DNA from: Fistularia commersonii
Lineage: Eukaryota; Chordata; Actinopteri; Syngnathiformes; Fistulariidae
Assembly (NCBI GenBank): GCA_037954325.1
Contig: JBBMNZ010000001.1
Span: forward strand, 20,999,258 to 21,063,257
Direction of reading: 5' to 3'
Length of the DNA stretch: 64,000 nt
The notes beneath the pieces are model-generated. The model saw nothing but the letters and a program-made list of their open reading frames with translations, did no database searches and was not told the DNA's origin. Positions 31,419 to 44,665 of this stretch are shown in pieces. The position numbers and the translations under genes are program-made. Each line of letters begins with the position of its first letter. The first letter of the stretch is position 1.

Positions 31419-32797
31419 TGAATTTCTTCACAAAGAGTATTTGGTGGATGAGATAACTGAAAATGTGCACCAGCCAGTCTAGCAGTGCTCCTTTTTGACC
31501 ACAAGGGGGAGCCAGAAGACTTAGAAAAGGGCAACAGCTGTGACTCTGCTTCTTACCCGCTATTACCTGCAATAAATGTTCTCTTTATTTAAAACCGTGA
31601 AAAGCAGGTGTTGCGGGCGTTGGTTGGAAGAAAAAAACTTTGCCTTAGAAACAAAACGCTGATGTGAAATCCATTTAGGTATCTATAGTGTGTTATTGTG
31701 TGCCATACAGTCAGGTTTGCAGGGACCATTTTCAACAACACAGAAACTAATGGGAAACTCTTTACTTTACATGTGATGGCACAGAACCCCCCTGACTTTG
31801 AGAAATGCTATTACTGAAATTATTTGCACTGGGCGCGCAACCACCAATGACATTGATAAAGATAACAACCCACAGTCAGATGGAATTCAGCAATGTAATG
31901 ATGGTTGGATGATGCATTTTAAGGCCACGTTGGGGTTTTTTGCGACAAATACCACAAAAACGTGAAGTGAAGGGAGCCTTGCACATGCTTTCTGTTTATT
32001 TATTCATTGTCAGATTGCAACACGTGCTTCATGGATTCTCTCCTGTCGCAGTGATTGGAGTCAGCTGTTTGTGTTATTGTGGAATTGGTGTAACAGTTGG
32101 CTGTGCTGGCTTATCTCCCACCACAGAGTATTAAATCTTGATATCTTAATGTTACACAAGGTGAAGGGGAGACCTGAGTCCCTGGAGATCGGAAGCATAA
32201 CTGTGAGCACGTGCTGTTTTTTTTTTTTTTTTTAAGAGTAGACTGATTTCAGGAAACAATTGTTTATCCCCCCGAAAGATATTGCCGTGGGATCTTGCTT
32301 TGTCCTGAGTTAACACTCGGTAATCCTAAAATACACATGTTGTGTGAAATGTCAATCCCGGAAAATCACTTAACCTCAATTCCATGAAATGAGGATGAGA
32401 GGGCAAGAAAGGAAACATTACTTTATTTTAATTGAAGAATTGAAGTGCACCATGGCACGTGGCAGCACCGGTTATGCAGGTTTTCGATGAACTATGCTTT
32501 GACCCTGTAGAAATAGCGAATTTCATTAATCCTAATGCACTGACTGGAGGAGAGGATGTGGTCGGGCGCAGTGGCGCAGAGAAAAGTTCAGGTTCGTAGT
32601 GGGTTTTGGAAAGTAAAAGGAAATAGAGAAAATATGGGTATTTATTATTCATAAATAAATATGTTGTTTGTTTGCAATACTGTAAAAGTCATAATCACTC
32701 TTAAAGAAAAACTTTAACCATAAAGCCCATACGATCACATGAATCTTCACAAGTGTCTTCTATTAACCCAGGCTTTCCTTTGGGCGATGCTGCAGGG

Positions 32798-32799
<2 letters not shown>

Positions 32800-32847
<48 letters not shown>

Positions 32848-32854
32848 TGTGTGT
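32800..32854. repeat. (GT)n microsatellite
   Basis: About 50 bp of GT with one TTTG interruption near its end. Confidence 0.95.
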
Positions 32855-34069
32855 TTCAACCATTGATTGTCCTTTTACAGCTGTTTGTCATGTTAATATC
32901 ACAGATATGTTCAGTTTGGATGATATTACTCTTATATTGCTGTTGTAGTTAGTTGCGTTGTTCATGTCACCAATGGCGAAGAAATCTGCTACCAAGTGTA
33001 GCTTTACCTTCCAAAAATCATGGCTGCAGTTATTCGGTCAGATGGACTCTACAAGTGTTTTAATGACAGCAATGAAGCGTACAAAAGGTTAATAGAAGAT
33101 GGGAGGGAAGGTGTTAATGTGTTTTAAAAAAAAAGTGCTGGCAAATTGAATTTTCATGCTGTTCCAGGTCAGAGAGCAGCCTGCTCTCTCAAATCTCGGG
33201 GCATCTCCAGGGATCATCCCCATGTGTAGTAGCGTGTGCGTGTCGTGCTGCTGCCAAGTTGCCCTCACCTGCCCCACCTGACTCAGAGGAGGCCCCGAGC
33301 CAAGGTCGACAGACTGCCAGGAGGGATACCGGCGTACCATCTGGAATATTAAAGCCTCCCAGCAACGGCCGGCACTGCCGTCCTGCACACAAGACGTCGC
33401 TCCCCTGCACCCGCCTGTGGGTTTGCCATCTTCGGACGTCTCCAGGTGCAGATTAACGGGCCAGCGCAAAACAGGACCTGTTAGATGATTCTTCAGGACC
33501 TGTTAAATGATTCTTCAGTTGAGTTCATTTACGAAGCGTTCAACATCATTCCGTTGCGACATCCAAACATACAAAAGTCGGAGCACTATGTTTGTCTGGA
33601 GTTGGCATGGTCTCTAGAAAGGGGACGTGATTCTGTAATAACGCCTTCTGCTTGGTTTACTCGAATTTTCAAGGAACCTGTAAGGCATCTCTACCTGTAA
33701 CTGAAGAGAATGGAAGCTATGCATAATATGTGGACCAAAGTATCTGAATTAAAATAATCACATTTTGCAAAACCGACATTTCTACACAAAGAGGCGACTC
33801 TCAGGAATCTGGCTATTTCAAAATATTTAAACCGCGTATGAACAAATATGTACAATTTCCTTGATTTTTCCTTGATTTTATTGAATATTTGCATGCTTTC
33901 TCCTTTCTCACATGAGGAGCAATGAACTCTGTGTAAGAACCGCCTTTGCTGCTTCACCTGACTCGACAACATCTGGCTTTGTGACATAACTAATGTCTGC
34001 CCACTGTACATATGAAGTTTTGGAAGTTGCCCCGGCTCAGCTCTACCTCCGGTGAGGAGTCTTCCACCA

Positions 34070-34118
34070 CAGATTTCCGAATATCTACCACACACGGTGG
34101 TAGATGTTCGGCAATCTG
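34070..34118. other. Hairpin with 22-base arms
   Basis: 34070-34091 pairs with 34097-34118 around a 5-base loop (ACACG). There are 15 inner pairs (one G-U wobble), one mismatch, then 6 outer pairs. The arm length is like a microRNA duplex, though the loop is short. No flanking repeat or target duplication is evident. Confidence 0.7.
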
Positions 34119-34485
34119 CCTGATTCCGAGATATAATTTGAAATCCGTGCTATACAAGGTGAGAGCTACAGTGCAGCTACACTCGTGTCCACATGTTATT
34201 CTTGCTATTATTATCTTTCAATTATTACTGTTTGTGTTGTTAGCAGCAAGTGTCATATTTGTTTTTGTTTATATTAATTTTGTTTGTAATAATTATTTGT
34301 TGTTGTTAATAGTGGTAGCAACATTAATAGTAGAAGTAGTTCTTAGGATTCAATGTATTGCCTGTGGTCACTTCGGCATGCAGACAAGAAAAGCAAGGAT
34401 TCGAACTACTGCTACTACCAGTAGCGGTTGTTATTGTTGTAATTTTTGTCATTTGTAGTCGTAGTTGTTGTAATTAGTCGTAGTG

Positions 34486-34635
34486 TTTACAGTAAAATGA
34501 TTAATGGTCTCCACTTATCGAGTGCTTTCATCATCTTGTGCTTTCGAAGTGCTTTACACTGGATTGCGTTCACCTGTACACACACGGCTGGTGACGGAGC
34601 TGCCATGCGAGGCTTGACGTCAAGGCTTGACGTCT
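34486..34635 (-). mobile_element. Fragment of the same tRNA-derived SINE family, inverted
   Basis: The + strand reads the reverse of the SINE body: AAGTGCTTTACACTGGATTG, CGTTCACCTGTACACACACG and GAGCTGCCATGCGAGGC. The tRNA-like head is missing. A small tandem duplication creating two CRE-like cores sits at its edge (34611-34634). Confidence 0.6.
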
Positions 34636-35009
34636 TTGCTCACCTTTTGGTGAGAGGACGTCTCCTGCGGGTCGGAGTCCTGCGGAATCCTAAATTCTCA
34701 CCTCTAGGCTTCTCGCCCCTTTCCTACTATTCCCATGAAGAACCCTCTGCTGCAGTCATTTTTTTTTCTACCCCTGTCTGAATCACTCTCACAATGCAGG
34801 TGGCGAGGACTTCCACGCTGAAGTCCTGCCTCGGTCCTACAGGGGGAAGTGTTACTCTGCAGGCGTCGGTCTGCCAGCTCGGGGATGGAGGGCGGATGAG
34901 AGAGGAAGGAAAGGGCACCTGAGGTGAGTGGCGGAGTGGCAACGACAGCCTGAAACCTCAGCGCTGCTTCAGCAGGGTAATCTAATCATCTGTTTCAGAG
35001 GCTCTGATC

Positions 35010-35049
35010 GGTGTGCGTGCGTGTGTGCGTGTGCGCGTGTGCATGCGTC

Positions 35050-35081
<32 letters not shown>

Positions 35082-35108
35082 TGTGTGTGTGCGTGTGTGT
35101 GTGTGTGC
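35010..35108. repeat. Interrupted (GT/GC)n microsatellite
   Basis: Alternating purine-pyrimidine DNA, GT with GC and AT interruptions, over about 100 bp. The GC steps favour left-handed DNA (known). Confidence 0.9.
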
Positions 35109-36428
35109 GAGCAGAGAAGAGGTCACTCCTCGTTTTCAACCCGGTAGACTCATCTCATTAACTCAAATCAGGTATGTGGAATTTTCTTTCTTGTTTTAAG
35201 GTACTTCTTTCTTTGTTTTAAGGTACGGCTCATTCCCTCCCATGCACTCTGTGTGTGGTGGATTTTAATTTCTGCTTGCTTGCAGATGAGGATTCCGATT
35301 GGAGTGGGGATTTTCAAGGAGGGAGAAGGTCTCCTCGATTATGAACAGTGTGAACCATTTTGTATTCTGTTTAAAGTTTCCTCCCCTGCAATTCAAAAAC
35401 TAGACCTTAAGGTGTAAAACAAAGTATGGATGCTGATGTTAGCGAGAACAAGGGCACTGTTATGAATTCTAGAAAACACCTTTGCTATCAGAGACCTGTT
35501 TTCACATAACAAGTCTTTCATTTATAGTCAGCATGAAAGTAATTTAGAAAGAGAAAAAAAGATTTGTCAATAGAAAATCCCCAGATACAAAGAGGAGAGC
35601 TCAAGGAAGCGGCTGAAAGGAGTTCAGGATTTTCAGAAGAAGACCCTTTCTTGTCAGAGTAACGCAGAAATAAAAGAGAATGGAAAAAAGGGACAGTTTC
35701 TTCATGCTCAGACAAAAAGCAAAAACCCTGGAGTAAACAATTCTGGCTCTTCACATGTGAATAAACGTCCCATTGGAATTTTAGAAAACAAAACCTAATT
35801 AGTGGAAAAGCACATATTTAATGAATCTCAGACAGGTGTTGGCTGAAATGCATTTTGCACTTGCGCAATAAATTAGGTAATCACAAGGACGGCGAATGGC
35901 CGAACTTCTCATCGGCCGTTACCTTTTGTGCAGCTTAACAGACACGCGCTGCCGGAGGGTGGAACACGGAGGCTAGTGGCACCTTTACCTTCAGATCGAT
36001 GGATATAGAGGCTCTTCTCTCTCGACATTTTGATGTCTAAACGATATGTGAAGCCTGTGAATTTCTGCCTAACAGATTCTAGCCTGGGATCACCGTGGAC
36101 ACGCCAGGCAAACTGCTCTAAAACTGCTCTATACCAAAGATACGAGCTGACTTTAAATGACCTCTGCTTTGGTTGGTGCAATAACGAATAAATCTGTAAC
36201 ATGCATGCGTGAACTTTTCAAAACCTGATAGCAAACAGGCCCACGGCAAGTCCTCGGCAGCAACTAGATCATCCATTGTTCACGTCGGAGTCCCATTTCA
36301 AAATAGATTGAAGACGCTGTTCAGTACCTTCAATCTATTGGGTTAAATTATGAGGAAAAAACACTGTTTGCTGAGAGACGGAAGTAAATGGACAAGCAAG
36401 TGATGACAGGTCTTTCCCTATAGAGTCT

Positions 36429-36580
36429 TTGCATGGGGTTCCTCTGGGTTCCTCCCACAGTCCAAAAACATAAGGAGGTTCATTGGAGACCCTCAATTGT
36501 CCAGATGTGTGAATGAATGAACCAATGTCAGCTGGGATGAGCTCCAACACCCCGGTGACCTTGAGTGTAGGATAATGAAA
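36429..36580 (+). mobile_element. Fish SINE-like repeat, 3' half
   Basis: GGGTTCCTCCCACAGTCCAA, GTTCATTGGAGACCCTCAAT and AGCTGGGATGAGCTCCAAC match the 3' half of the same family. Confidence 0.7.
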
Positions 36581-37290
36581 GAACATTTTTTATCACATGA
36601 CCCCTTTTTTTCAACCATTCATAGCATGAACTGAAGAGCTCAAGAGAGCTGAATGTATTTTTTGTTTTATTTCGTAAAATGCACTTACATGCTGCTCATC
36701 TCGACAGAGATCCTGAATAATCCACAGATCGCTGATCTGTCAGTGAATCCACCCTGTGGTTTGCTGCCAGCTGTTGATGGCCGACACAACGTCAATGCGT
36801 TTCCTCCTTGTCACGTCTATCGTGAATTAGATCTCGGATTCCACGCCCTTTAGCTCGGAGTAAGACGGGCTGCAATCATCATGAGATCTTCTGTATTTTT
36901 TACAAAATGGTTTCTGGACGTTTGTCTTAGACAGTCAAATCCAATATGACCCGGGAACTGTAAACTAATGGCTTTAGCAGTGGCACTGCACACATCCATA
37001 TTCAGTATTCAGGTCCTTTAAAACAACTAAGGACATCTATTATAATTTTCCAGTCTAAACAACTCGTTCCCAGTCCAAGGCCTGGAAATGACGCACAGAG
37101 TGTGAAGCTCTATCACCAACGACGCTGCCGAGATCTGATCTCAACACTCCTATGGAGGCATTTTTGGTGCTGCTCTTGGATGTAGAATGGATTGAGTGAA
37201 TGGATTTGTAAAACTTGTAGACGTTGACAGTTACAGCAGATGTGCAATGCCAATAAAGATTTACTATGGATCGCTCTAATGTTTGCGCAA

Positions 37291-37322
37291 GTGTGTGTGT
37301 GTGTTTGTGTGTATGTGTATGT

Positions 37323-37392
<70 letters not shown>
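37291..37392. repeat. (GT)n tract 1 of the 37-39 kb cluster
   Basis: About 100 bp of GT with TTTG and TATG interruptions at the start, then about 60 bp pure. Confidence 0.97.
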
Positions 37393-37396
<4 letters not shown>

Positions 37397-37747
37397 GCAT
37401 GTGCCCAGGCCAAAGTCATAGATCATTTTCATTTCATTTTCATAGATCATAGAAACTTTCCAATGTTTCATAAAACGCTGACTGAACTTCGCAAAGTTAC
37501 ACGCAGGCTTTTCATCCTCTTTTAAAAGTCGCCCCTTTCATTGCTGCACGGAACGTTGCAAAGTACAGGTGGGCTGTTTTACTGCAGGGGGCTCCAAGAA
37601 AATGGTGCTTTTCACATTTTACAAATTGTAAAACTTGCGGGGAAGAATTTCATGATAAAAGTCACTGTATCAAAGTATTTAGAATAGATAGTTTGGCCCT
37701 CTCATTAAAACATTCAGCAGGGATTTGGCATGAACACCATGATCATC

Positions 37748-37750
<3 letters not shown>

Positions 37751-37818
<68 letters not shown>
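37751..37818. repeat. (GT)34 tract 2 of the cluster
   Basis: 68 bp of uninterrupted GT. Confidence 0.97.
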
Positions 37819-37819
<1 letters not shown>

Positions 37820-38098
37820 TATGTGGGCTTGAAGGCCTCTGCTTTTCTTAGCGGCATGAGGGGAAACTTCTGGGATCGAATGCAAAGCTCAAAGCTACCA
37901 TAAAATACACAGCCCTCTCAGTTGTATTTTATCACATGGGTGGTTAGCAGCCATAGTATCACGTCCTCAGAATAATAAATATCCTGTCACCAACTTCTGC
38001 TGAGGGCTCTCAATGCTGGCTTCCCAAGCAACATGAGATTAAACATTTTTACTGGCTGCCGCAGAATGTGGGTGGTATCATCTTCACCTTGTAAGCCT

Positions 38099-38103
38099 GT
38101 GTG

Positions 38104-38144
<41 letters not shown>
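38099..38144. repeat. (GT)n tract 3 of the cluster
   Basis: About 46 bp of GT with one GC interruption. Confidence 0.97.
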
Positions 38145-38147
<3 letters not shown>

Positions 38148-38822
38148 TTATCAAGGCATAATGTGGTCCTGAGACACAGGCAATACTGGCAACTTCCACT
38201 GAGGTACTTTTTTTTCTCTTTTCCTAATGTCTGTTGAGAGAAAGTATTCCTTTCCACCCTAAAGTTGCAGTCTTGGAAGAGACACGGTCTTGAAAGTTTA
38301 CAGATTTATGATTTATGAGTAAGAAATGAATAGGGATATTATAATTCAGTGAATTCAATAGATGGAGCATGGTTAAATGCACAAGCGTATATTCTGTCAT
38401 CCATAAACAAACAATGGAAATGGATTCTGATCTGAACAATCTGTTTTTGTTTTTGTTTTCTTTCTTTACTACTATTGTTAATGTTTGTTAATACATTGTG
38501 ATTCTAAAAGTTTAAGTTTGTGACATGTTACAGGTGTGTCTTTAAGATTTAGGTATTCTACAGTGTGAAACAAGGTTGGAAACCAGTTGTGTGATAGGTA
38601 ACATTGACCTGACAGAGTCAAGCTTGCACTGTTTTTAACAACATAGTAAGCAACAGGTTCACAGTGGCCAGATGTTCCCTATATACATCTGATGCCAGCT
38701 GTGACCAGGTGGGACCCTGAACTGTCACACGAGAAGACTGACACCGCTTGACTGTGTTAAAGTCACTATCTATAAAGGCTGCACTCGGGTCAGCACAGAG
38801 ATGCTGGAAACATCTGTTGGTA

Positions 38823-38826
38823 TGTG

Positions 38827-38906
<80 letters not shown>
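38823..38906. repeat. (GT)n tract 4 of the cluster
   Basis: About 84 bp of GT with one GC interruption, the same strand orientation as the other three. Confidence 0.97.
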
Positions 38907-38908
<2 letters not shown>

Positions 38909-41900
38909 AGTGTTGTGTGTGTGCTTGATGCATTCCTTACAATCTCCAGTGTGGGACAGGGGTATCTGCTTGGGAACCCCAAACCTGTGTTATGCAGTTG
39001 GTGCAATCCCAGGAGAGCTAGGCTTTCAGCCATACTTTACCCCCCAAATGCAACAATCCTACTGTTTATTTTGTACCAAAGCAATACCTCATAACAAAAG
39101 CAAGGGTAGAAAAGGGTATTTTATTTGTCAGAAGTCCAGCAAGGCCATGATACTGTCAATGCCAGCAGGACAGGACATCCAGTGCAATGAAACTCACCAA
39201 ACCAGTGTGTCTACACATGCCTGTTCAACCTTCCTTCATCTGGAGATGTTCCAACAACTTGACCACATTTCCAGAATAACCAAGTTCAGTCCAGGACAGT
39301 GAGTCCCTCTCGGAGCAACCGCCTCTGATACAGGGCTGCCAATATCCCCGTGCCTCAGCCAGCCGGAGAATGTCCAGTAAAACAGCGGGCTTAAGTAGTG
39401 CAAACTTCCATGGACACTCGGAGGACGTGTGATAAATTCATATTTGAGCTCAACATCTCAACATCAAGGACTCATGGAGTTTAATGAACCAGATTAATGA
39501 TGATTCTGTGGTCACCCCACAGAAGGGGACGTCCAGAAGCACAGCACAGGGCTGGTCTGGCATGTCGCCCGTCGGGCAAAGGGTCACTCGGGCAATTAAA
39601 CGTGGTAATTAGTCGACAGCCAGGAAATGTTGGTTTTAAATTGACACGTGACTGAGGTTTCGCAATTCCATTCACAGGGTTCTGGCCCACTAATTGTTAG
39701 CAATCAATTAATAAAGCATCATTGTGATGCGTTGACAATTCAACACGGACTTTCCGTTAGCTGGTGGGTTAATGTAAAGGCTTCCTAGTTCTTAGATATC
39801 CAGCCGGTGTATGCTATGCTACAAAAGGTTGTATAAAGTTAAGAGCTCCAGGAGCTGGCAAATCTCCTGGCATCAGAGATACTGCATTCTGCTCACACTG
39901 CAGAAGAGTGTTTTCTGTTGCACAAACGCAGGGCCCCGCGAGTCATGACGCCGCCATTTATTCAGTAAGTTCTGTGTGAACTGGGGTAAAGACGAACTGA
40001 ACGCAGGAGTAAACAAGAGCGAAGTCAGTGGGTTTTGAGCATGGGGTTTCACGTAGGCTGCAGTGGCTTCCCTTTGTGAGTGTGCTGAACACAAACCGTC
40101 AGCTTCGATATAAAACACATCTCTGAAAAGTTAATTTCTCTGGCTGTAACAAAATCTGTCTGCTATTTTAGTTATTTACATGGCAGTCTTGCATTTTTTT
40201 TCATTTGTCGGGCAGCTCTACAATTCCAGGGAGGCAAACATGTATCACGATAAAACTCTTTCTCCGATATTGTGCATAGCAGAGCTTTATCTGGTCTAAT
40301 ATTCAAACAAGCACAAGCATCCTGTGCACATTAACTGTAAATCTCTGACGATTGAAATAGAAAAGAGATTTGCAGAGGTTTGGAACTACTGTTCGTGCAT
40401 ACGATAAGTAAGAGATAAACATAGAGGACTACAAAGATGGTGGTTCCTTGTCTTTGTGTGGCCGAAGTGCAGTTGTGATTGTTTGAGGCTTGTTAATGCA
40501 CAAATGCACAAACAAACATATTGCCTTTGTTTGGGCTTTGTTATGATATCAGTTAAGTGGGACCGGTGAGACGTGTTACCGCTACATGGGGATAAATTAA
40601 TGTGGAAGACTTCGGGCAAAATTCGATATCCGCGCTCTGGATTGCAACTCCAACGGGCAGCAGCATTGGGTCGTAAAGGTTGCAGTAAATTCTGCCATCT
40701 TGTAACCGTGCATAATTCAGATTCAGTTTGTTAAGTAGCGTGCTGTGAGGCCTTGGTAATGATTTTTTAAGTTGAGGAAATGAGCCGCGTGAATTGATAT
40801 CGCACCTGAGAAAAAGTTCACTGCATCTCTAGTTTGAGATCGTTGACATAGATCCTCTGAAAAGTACCACATTTGCATTAATTAGTAAATATTCTGATAT
40901 TGATATATTTATGCCATTACTGTAAGAGACTGAAATTCCAAACCACCGGTACAGTATGTGATATTGTGTGTTATCTTCTTTTACATTCTCTGCAGATGAA
41001 TTCAGGTTCAGTGTTCTGACTAATTATCTGGCACGCCAGCCTCCCACATCCTTACTGTTTTTCTGACATCGGCCCTTTTCTTTGATTCATGCCTCTCACT
41101 GATCTCGCCATATGGTTTGTATGTTTGAGTTCCTGGACGCGGTCCGCACGGGGCCCATCACTTATCCCGCACGTTTTCACAGACTCCCAATGTAAGGCGG
41201 AGCCCTACGTTGGCTGTTGACGTTGCTCACGGTCACCGGTCAAGGCCGCTGATCGCAACAATAAAAGCAAAGGCATCAAAGTTTTGCCAGATTCCAATGT
41301 TGTTTACGATGGAGCCCGGGCTAGTGAGGGTGGCAGATGTTAAAATGTATGAAGTGGTGGACTTGTTCATGTCTAACTTGGTTATTAAAAAAAGGTTGTT
41401 ACAACTTAGGGTTAGGCTTCATCTGAGTTGTGAGCGCTGCAATTATTGAATGTTTGAAAAGGTATTTGAGCCAAAGGTTATAAAAGCACAGATGTGCCCG
41501 GAGACAAAATCAGTCTTTACCGCCATATCTGACTGCAATACACATAGAAACATTTTACGTACGCTGTATACATTTCTACTGACCTCCAGTGTTTACGAGC
41601 TGAAGTCCATCTTCAGAGCATGCACCGCTTTTGTTTTTACAAACTGTCTTCATCTACTTGAAACCCGCTCCAAAAGCAAATATTGCATGTAACAAATCAT
41701 CATTGTGGGTGGCTTTGAGGACCGTCATAATTCATCAGCGCATTCCTCCTGCAGCCTAACATGTGGTAGTCAGCGGGGTAAGAACCAAGAAACAAACATA
41801 TTTGGCCACAAAAATAGTCTGCATATTTTTCGGCAGCTGTTGAATATGACATTAAAGCACATACCTGGAGTTTGTATGTTTCCAGCAGTGCTCATCCACA

Positions 41901-43301
41901 CCATTTTCATTATCATAATCGATGCCTTATGTATAAATTAGCAAAGGGGATAGTGTGGGAAACGTGAATTGTGCCATGTGGACGGTGCGATGCAGGCTAC
42001 TTTTCTGCAAACAGGCCAAACCATGACATCTGCACGTGTTGCAGCCGCTAAGAGGAAACTATCGAATTCGGAGAAAGCTGTCAAATACATTTGATCCCGG
42101 AACATTTGCAAATGGGAAACAATTATCACATCTAAACAGGAAGAGTGCAATAAGGAAAATAGCTTTGATAATGCATGATATGCAAGTTATTATAATATCT
42201 GGTGCACGGTGATCCAACACAGATTCACACCCAACCCTTGTGAGCAAAGAGCTATCGTGTTGCAATTAATGCAAGCATCTTTCCAAAACTCCAAAAGACG
42301 TGAAACACGTTGCAGATTTATTTCGCTCGAATGTTTCTGAATCCCTGGCTAAACGATATCGCCATCATTTCCCTTAATGTGGTTCGTACAAAAGAATGTG
42401 CTCTTTTGCATTAAAGTATCAAAGAGAAGCATGTAATGGGTTCCATTTATGAACCCTCACAGACTCATTGGGACTTCAGGTACTTCATCTGTCCAGATAG
42501 CTCACAAACACCAGAATGGATTTCCTAGAATTTGACAAATGTCGACTTACACCCGTGGATGAGCTCATGGTTTGGCAGCAAGAGGCAGGACACACTCTTT
42601 ATGAGATCACAACACATGGCGGAAAAGGTCAAACAACCAGAAGTCCTTTTACTACATTGCTGTCTGATTCCATCAACATTCGTATTTTATGAATGTGAAC
42701 ATCATACATTCAATTCCGGAGCCGCTTTAAATGCGCACCCAACAAAAAGTATCCCTCGCACAGAGTTCACATTTTGCGGAGAAAGTAACAAAGCGTTCAT
42801 ATGAGGCCGAAGGAGGACAAAGGATTTGCATGCTGGAAGCTCAACCCCCCCAGGAAGCAGCAGAAATAAAAACACTCAGACCCACCTATCAAACCATTCC
42901 CAGGATAGGCCTGCAGAAAGTTATATTTGTGTTTATATATATTCGGAGATATGTTGGAATTCAGATCTGGAACATGTTGCCTTTTACATTGGCCTTACAT
43001 TGGCCTTTTCCTTTGGGGGTATTTAATTGTTTGCACACATGCATCCACACCAAAGCTGGATTCCCACTGTCTCACAAGTACTCGCAGTCCAAGTTTGAAA
43101 GGGAGCCTGTCATCAGTGCTCAACGTTGGATAAAATAGGGAGGGAGTAACATAGGGAGGGGGTTAAATGCAAAGTCATTCTGCTTTATGTTAATATTCAA
43201 AACAAAAACATGCAGAACAGCTAACATTTGAATCCCAGCACATATCCTTGTGCTGCTAGGTGATACAGCAGTGTTGAAAAAGTAGAATACGTTAATATAT
43301 T

Positions 43302-43550
43302 CATTCAACTTATGTATCGCTTATCCTGCAGTTGGGGTCACCTGTCATCCCAGAGCCACTTATAGATAAATATATATTCTGGGTCTCAAGTGAGCCTCCT
43401 GCATGTTTTTGGACTGCAGCAGGAAATCAGAGAACCAGGAGGAAACCCACGCAGAGACTCCGCACAGAAAGGCCCCCCGGTTGGAATTCAACCAGGGACC
43501 TTCTTGCTGTGAGGTGGAAGCGGCAAATATTGCTCCGCCGTACTGCCAGG
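43302..43550 (-). mobile_element. Fish SINE-like repeat, nearly full, inverted
   Basis: The + strand shows the reverse of the repeat, from TTCATTCAACTTATGTATCG through CCTCCTGCATGTTTTTGG to GGACCTTCTTGCTGTGAGG. An open frame on the + strand (EPPACFWTAAGNQRTRRKP) is the usual spurious translation of this repeat. Confidence 0.75.
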
Positions 43551-44579
43551 TAGATATCGCAATTTGTTTAAACCATCAAAATGGAAGCAGCTCGCAAACA
43601 AATTTTCGATTCTACATTTCAGTCAGGTAATTAGTTTCAACCTGCAGTACATACGGGATCTCTTGCTGTCAGTGACACCGCTGACACGCTAAGTTTTGTT
43701 TTAAAAAGCCTTTGGTTTTACCTAAAATGCAGCAACATAAATATCCTGTAGGATTTTGTAAGTCCTGTCCCGTTCACTCTGATTGTTATGTGCTGGACGT
43801 AAATCCCTGTAGCAAAAATCCCTGCAACAAAAATACATGCAAGACTATTTTGGCTCCTTCTGTTTATTTACATATCCTATTTTTAACCAGGGTGTTGATT
43901 ATGATTTAAACAACGTTTTCATGAAAAAACCATGGTAACCATCTGAAATATTTCATGAGCTGATATTTGGTCATTTTATTGAAAGTGTCACAAGACTTCA
44001 AGTGTGAGTGCCACCACCAAGATATGGCACAAACTTAAAAGACTTCATTATTTGAGATGCTGAAATCATCTATACGTAATGTATCAGAAGATTTGTTTTG
44101 CCGCAGAATTCAAATGAAGTTCTCAGCGGCAGAGCTGCCTCCCCATGCAATGGAGCTATCAGAAGAACAGCAGGGGTATTGAACAGACATTCACTCTAAT
44201 TATAAATCAACCTCTTGCCGCTCAGACTGCGCCGATCCCTCTCTCCCTCTGTCTGTCTGCACCCCCTCCCCCCCCCCTCTTGCTCTCTCGCTCTCGTGCT
44301 CACCCACGTCTACCCACAGCCAAATACTTTGGTTCATCCAAGGTAAATCTGCACTGGGTAAATAATCATCACCATAGGGAATGCAGTTTAGACCAAGATT
44401 CTGAAAAGTTCTTTGAAACGCACAAGTGTTCTCCTGTTTGAGCAGGCACAATTTATCCATCACTCCTTAGAACTAAAATTATTTTAAGAAAATAACATTT
44501 GTTAATCCTTTGAATTTTCTTTTTCATATGCACTAAGCATTGAGCGTGGTTACCCGGAATCCCGAGGGACGGTCCTAGT

Positions 44580-44665
44580 GCTATAATAATAATAAATAAT
44601 AATAATACATGGGATTTTTATAGCGCTTTTCATGACACTCAAAGACGCTTCACAAGTAAAAAAAA
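44580..44665 (-). repeat. SINE tail fragment (TATAGCGCTTTTCATGACAC)
   Basis: ATACATGGGATTTTTATAGC and CACTCAAAGACGCTTCACA resemble the tail of fish SINEs read in reverse. It is preceded by an (ATA)n stretch that could be the tail repeat. Confidence 0.45.

Larger units (their letters stand above)
31216..37290. other. Downstream intergenic DNA, proximal part
   Basis: No gene seen. It contains two hairpins, one inverted SINE fragment, two GT tracts and a GC-rich stretch at 33180-33460 with open frames on both strands but no recognisable protein. Confidence 0.6.

Noticed and set aside
33089..33469. A 126-codon minus-strand frame and its plus-strand partner
   Set aside because: A GC-rich stretch open on both strands, with no family resemblance or start and splice signals that would support a gene.
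37240..37525. Open frames rich in Val-Cys or Thr-His over GT tracts (also at 1186, 34928, 37679, 38748, 62336)
   Set aside because: They are translations of (GT)n/(AC)n microsatellites in all frames, with no conserved sequence on either side.
43332..43553. Possible protein EPPACFWTAAGNQRTRRKP and its relative on the minus strand at 56155-56361
   Set aside because: Both lie in copies of the same SINE-like repeat. The shared residues reflect repeat DNA, not a protein family.
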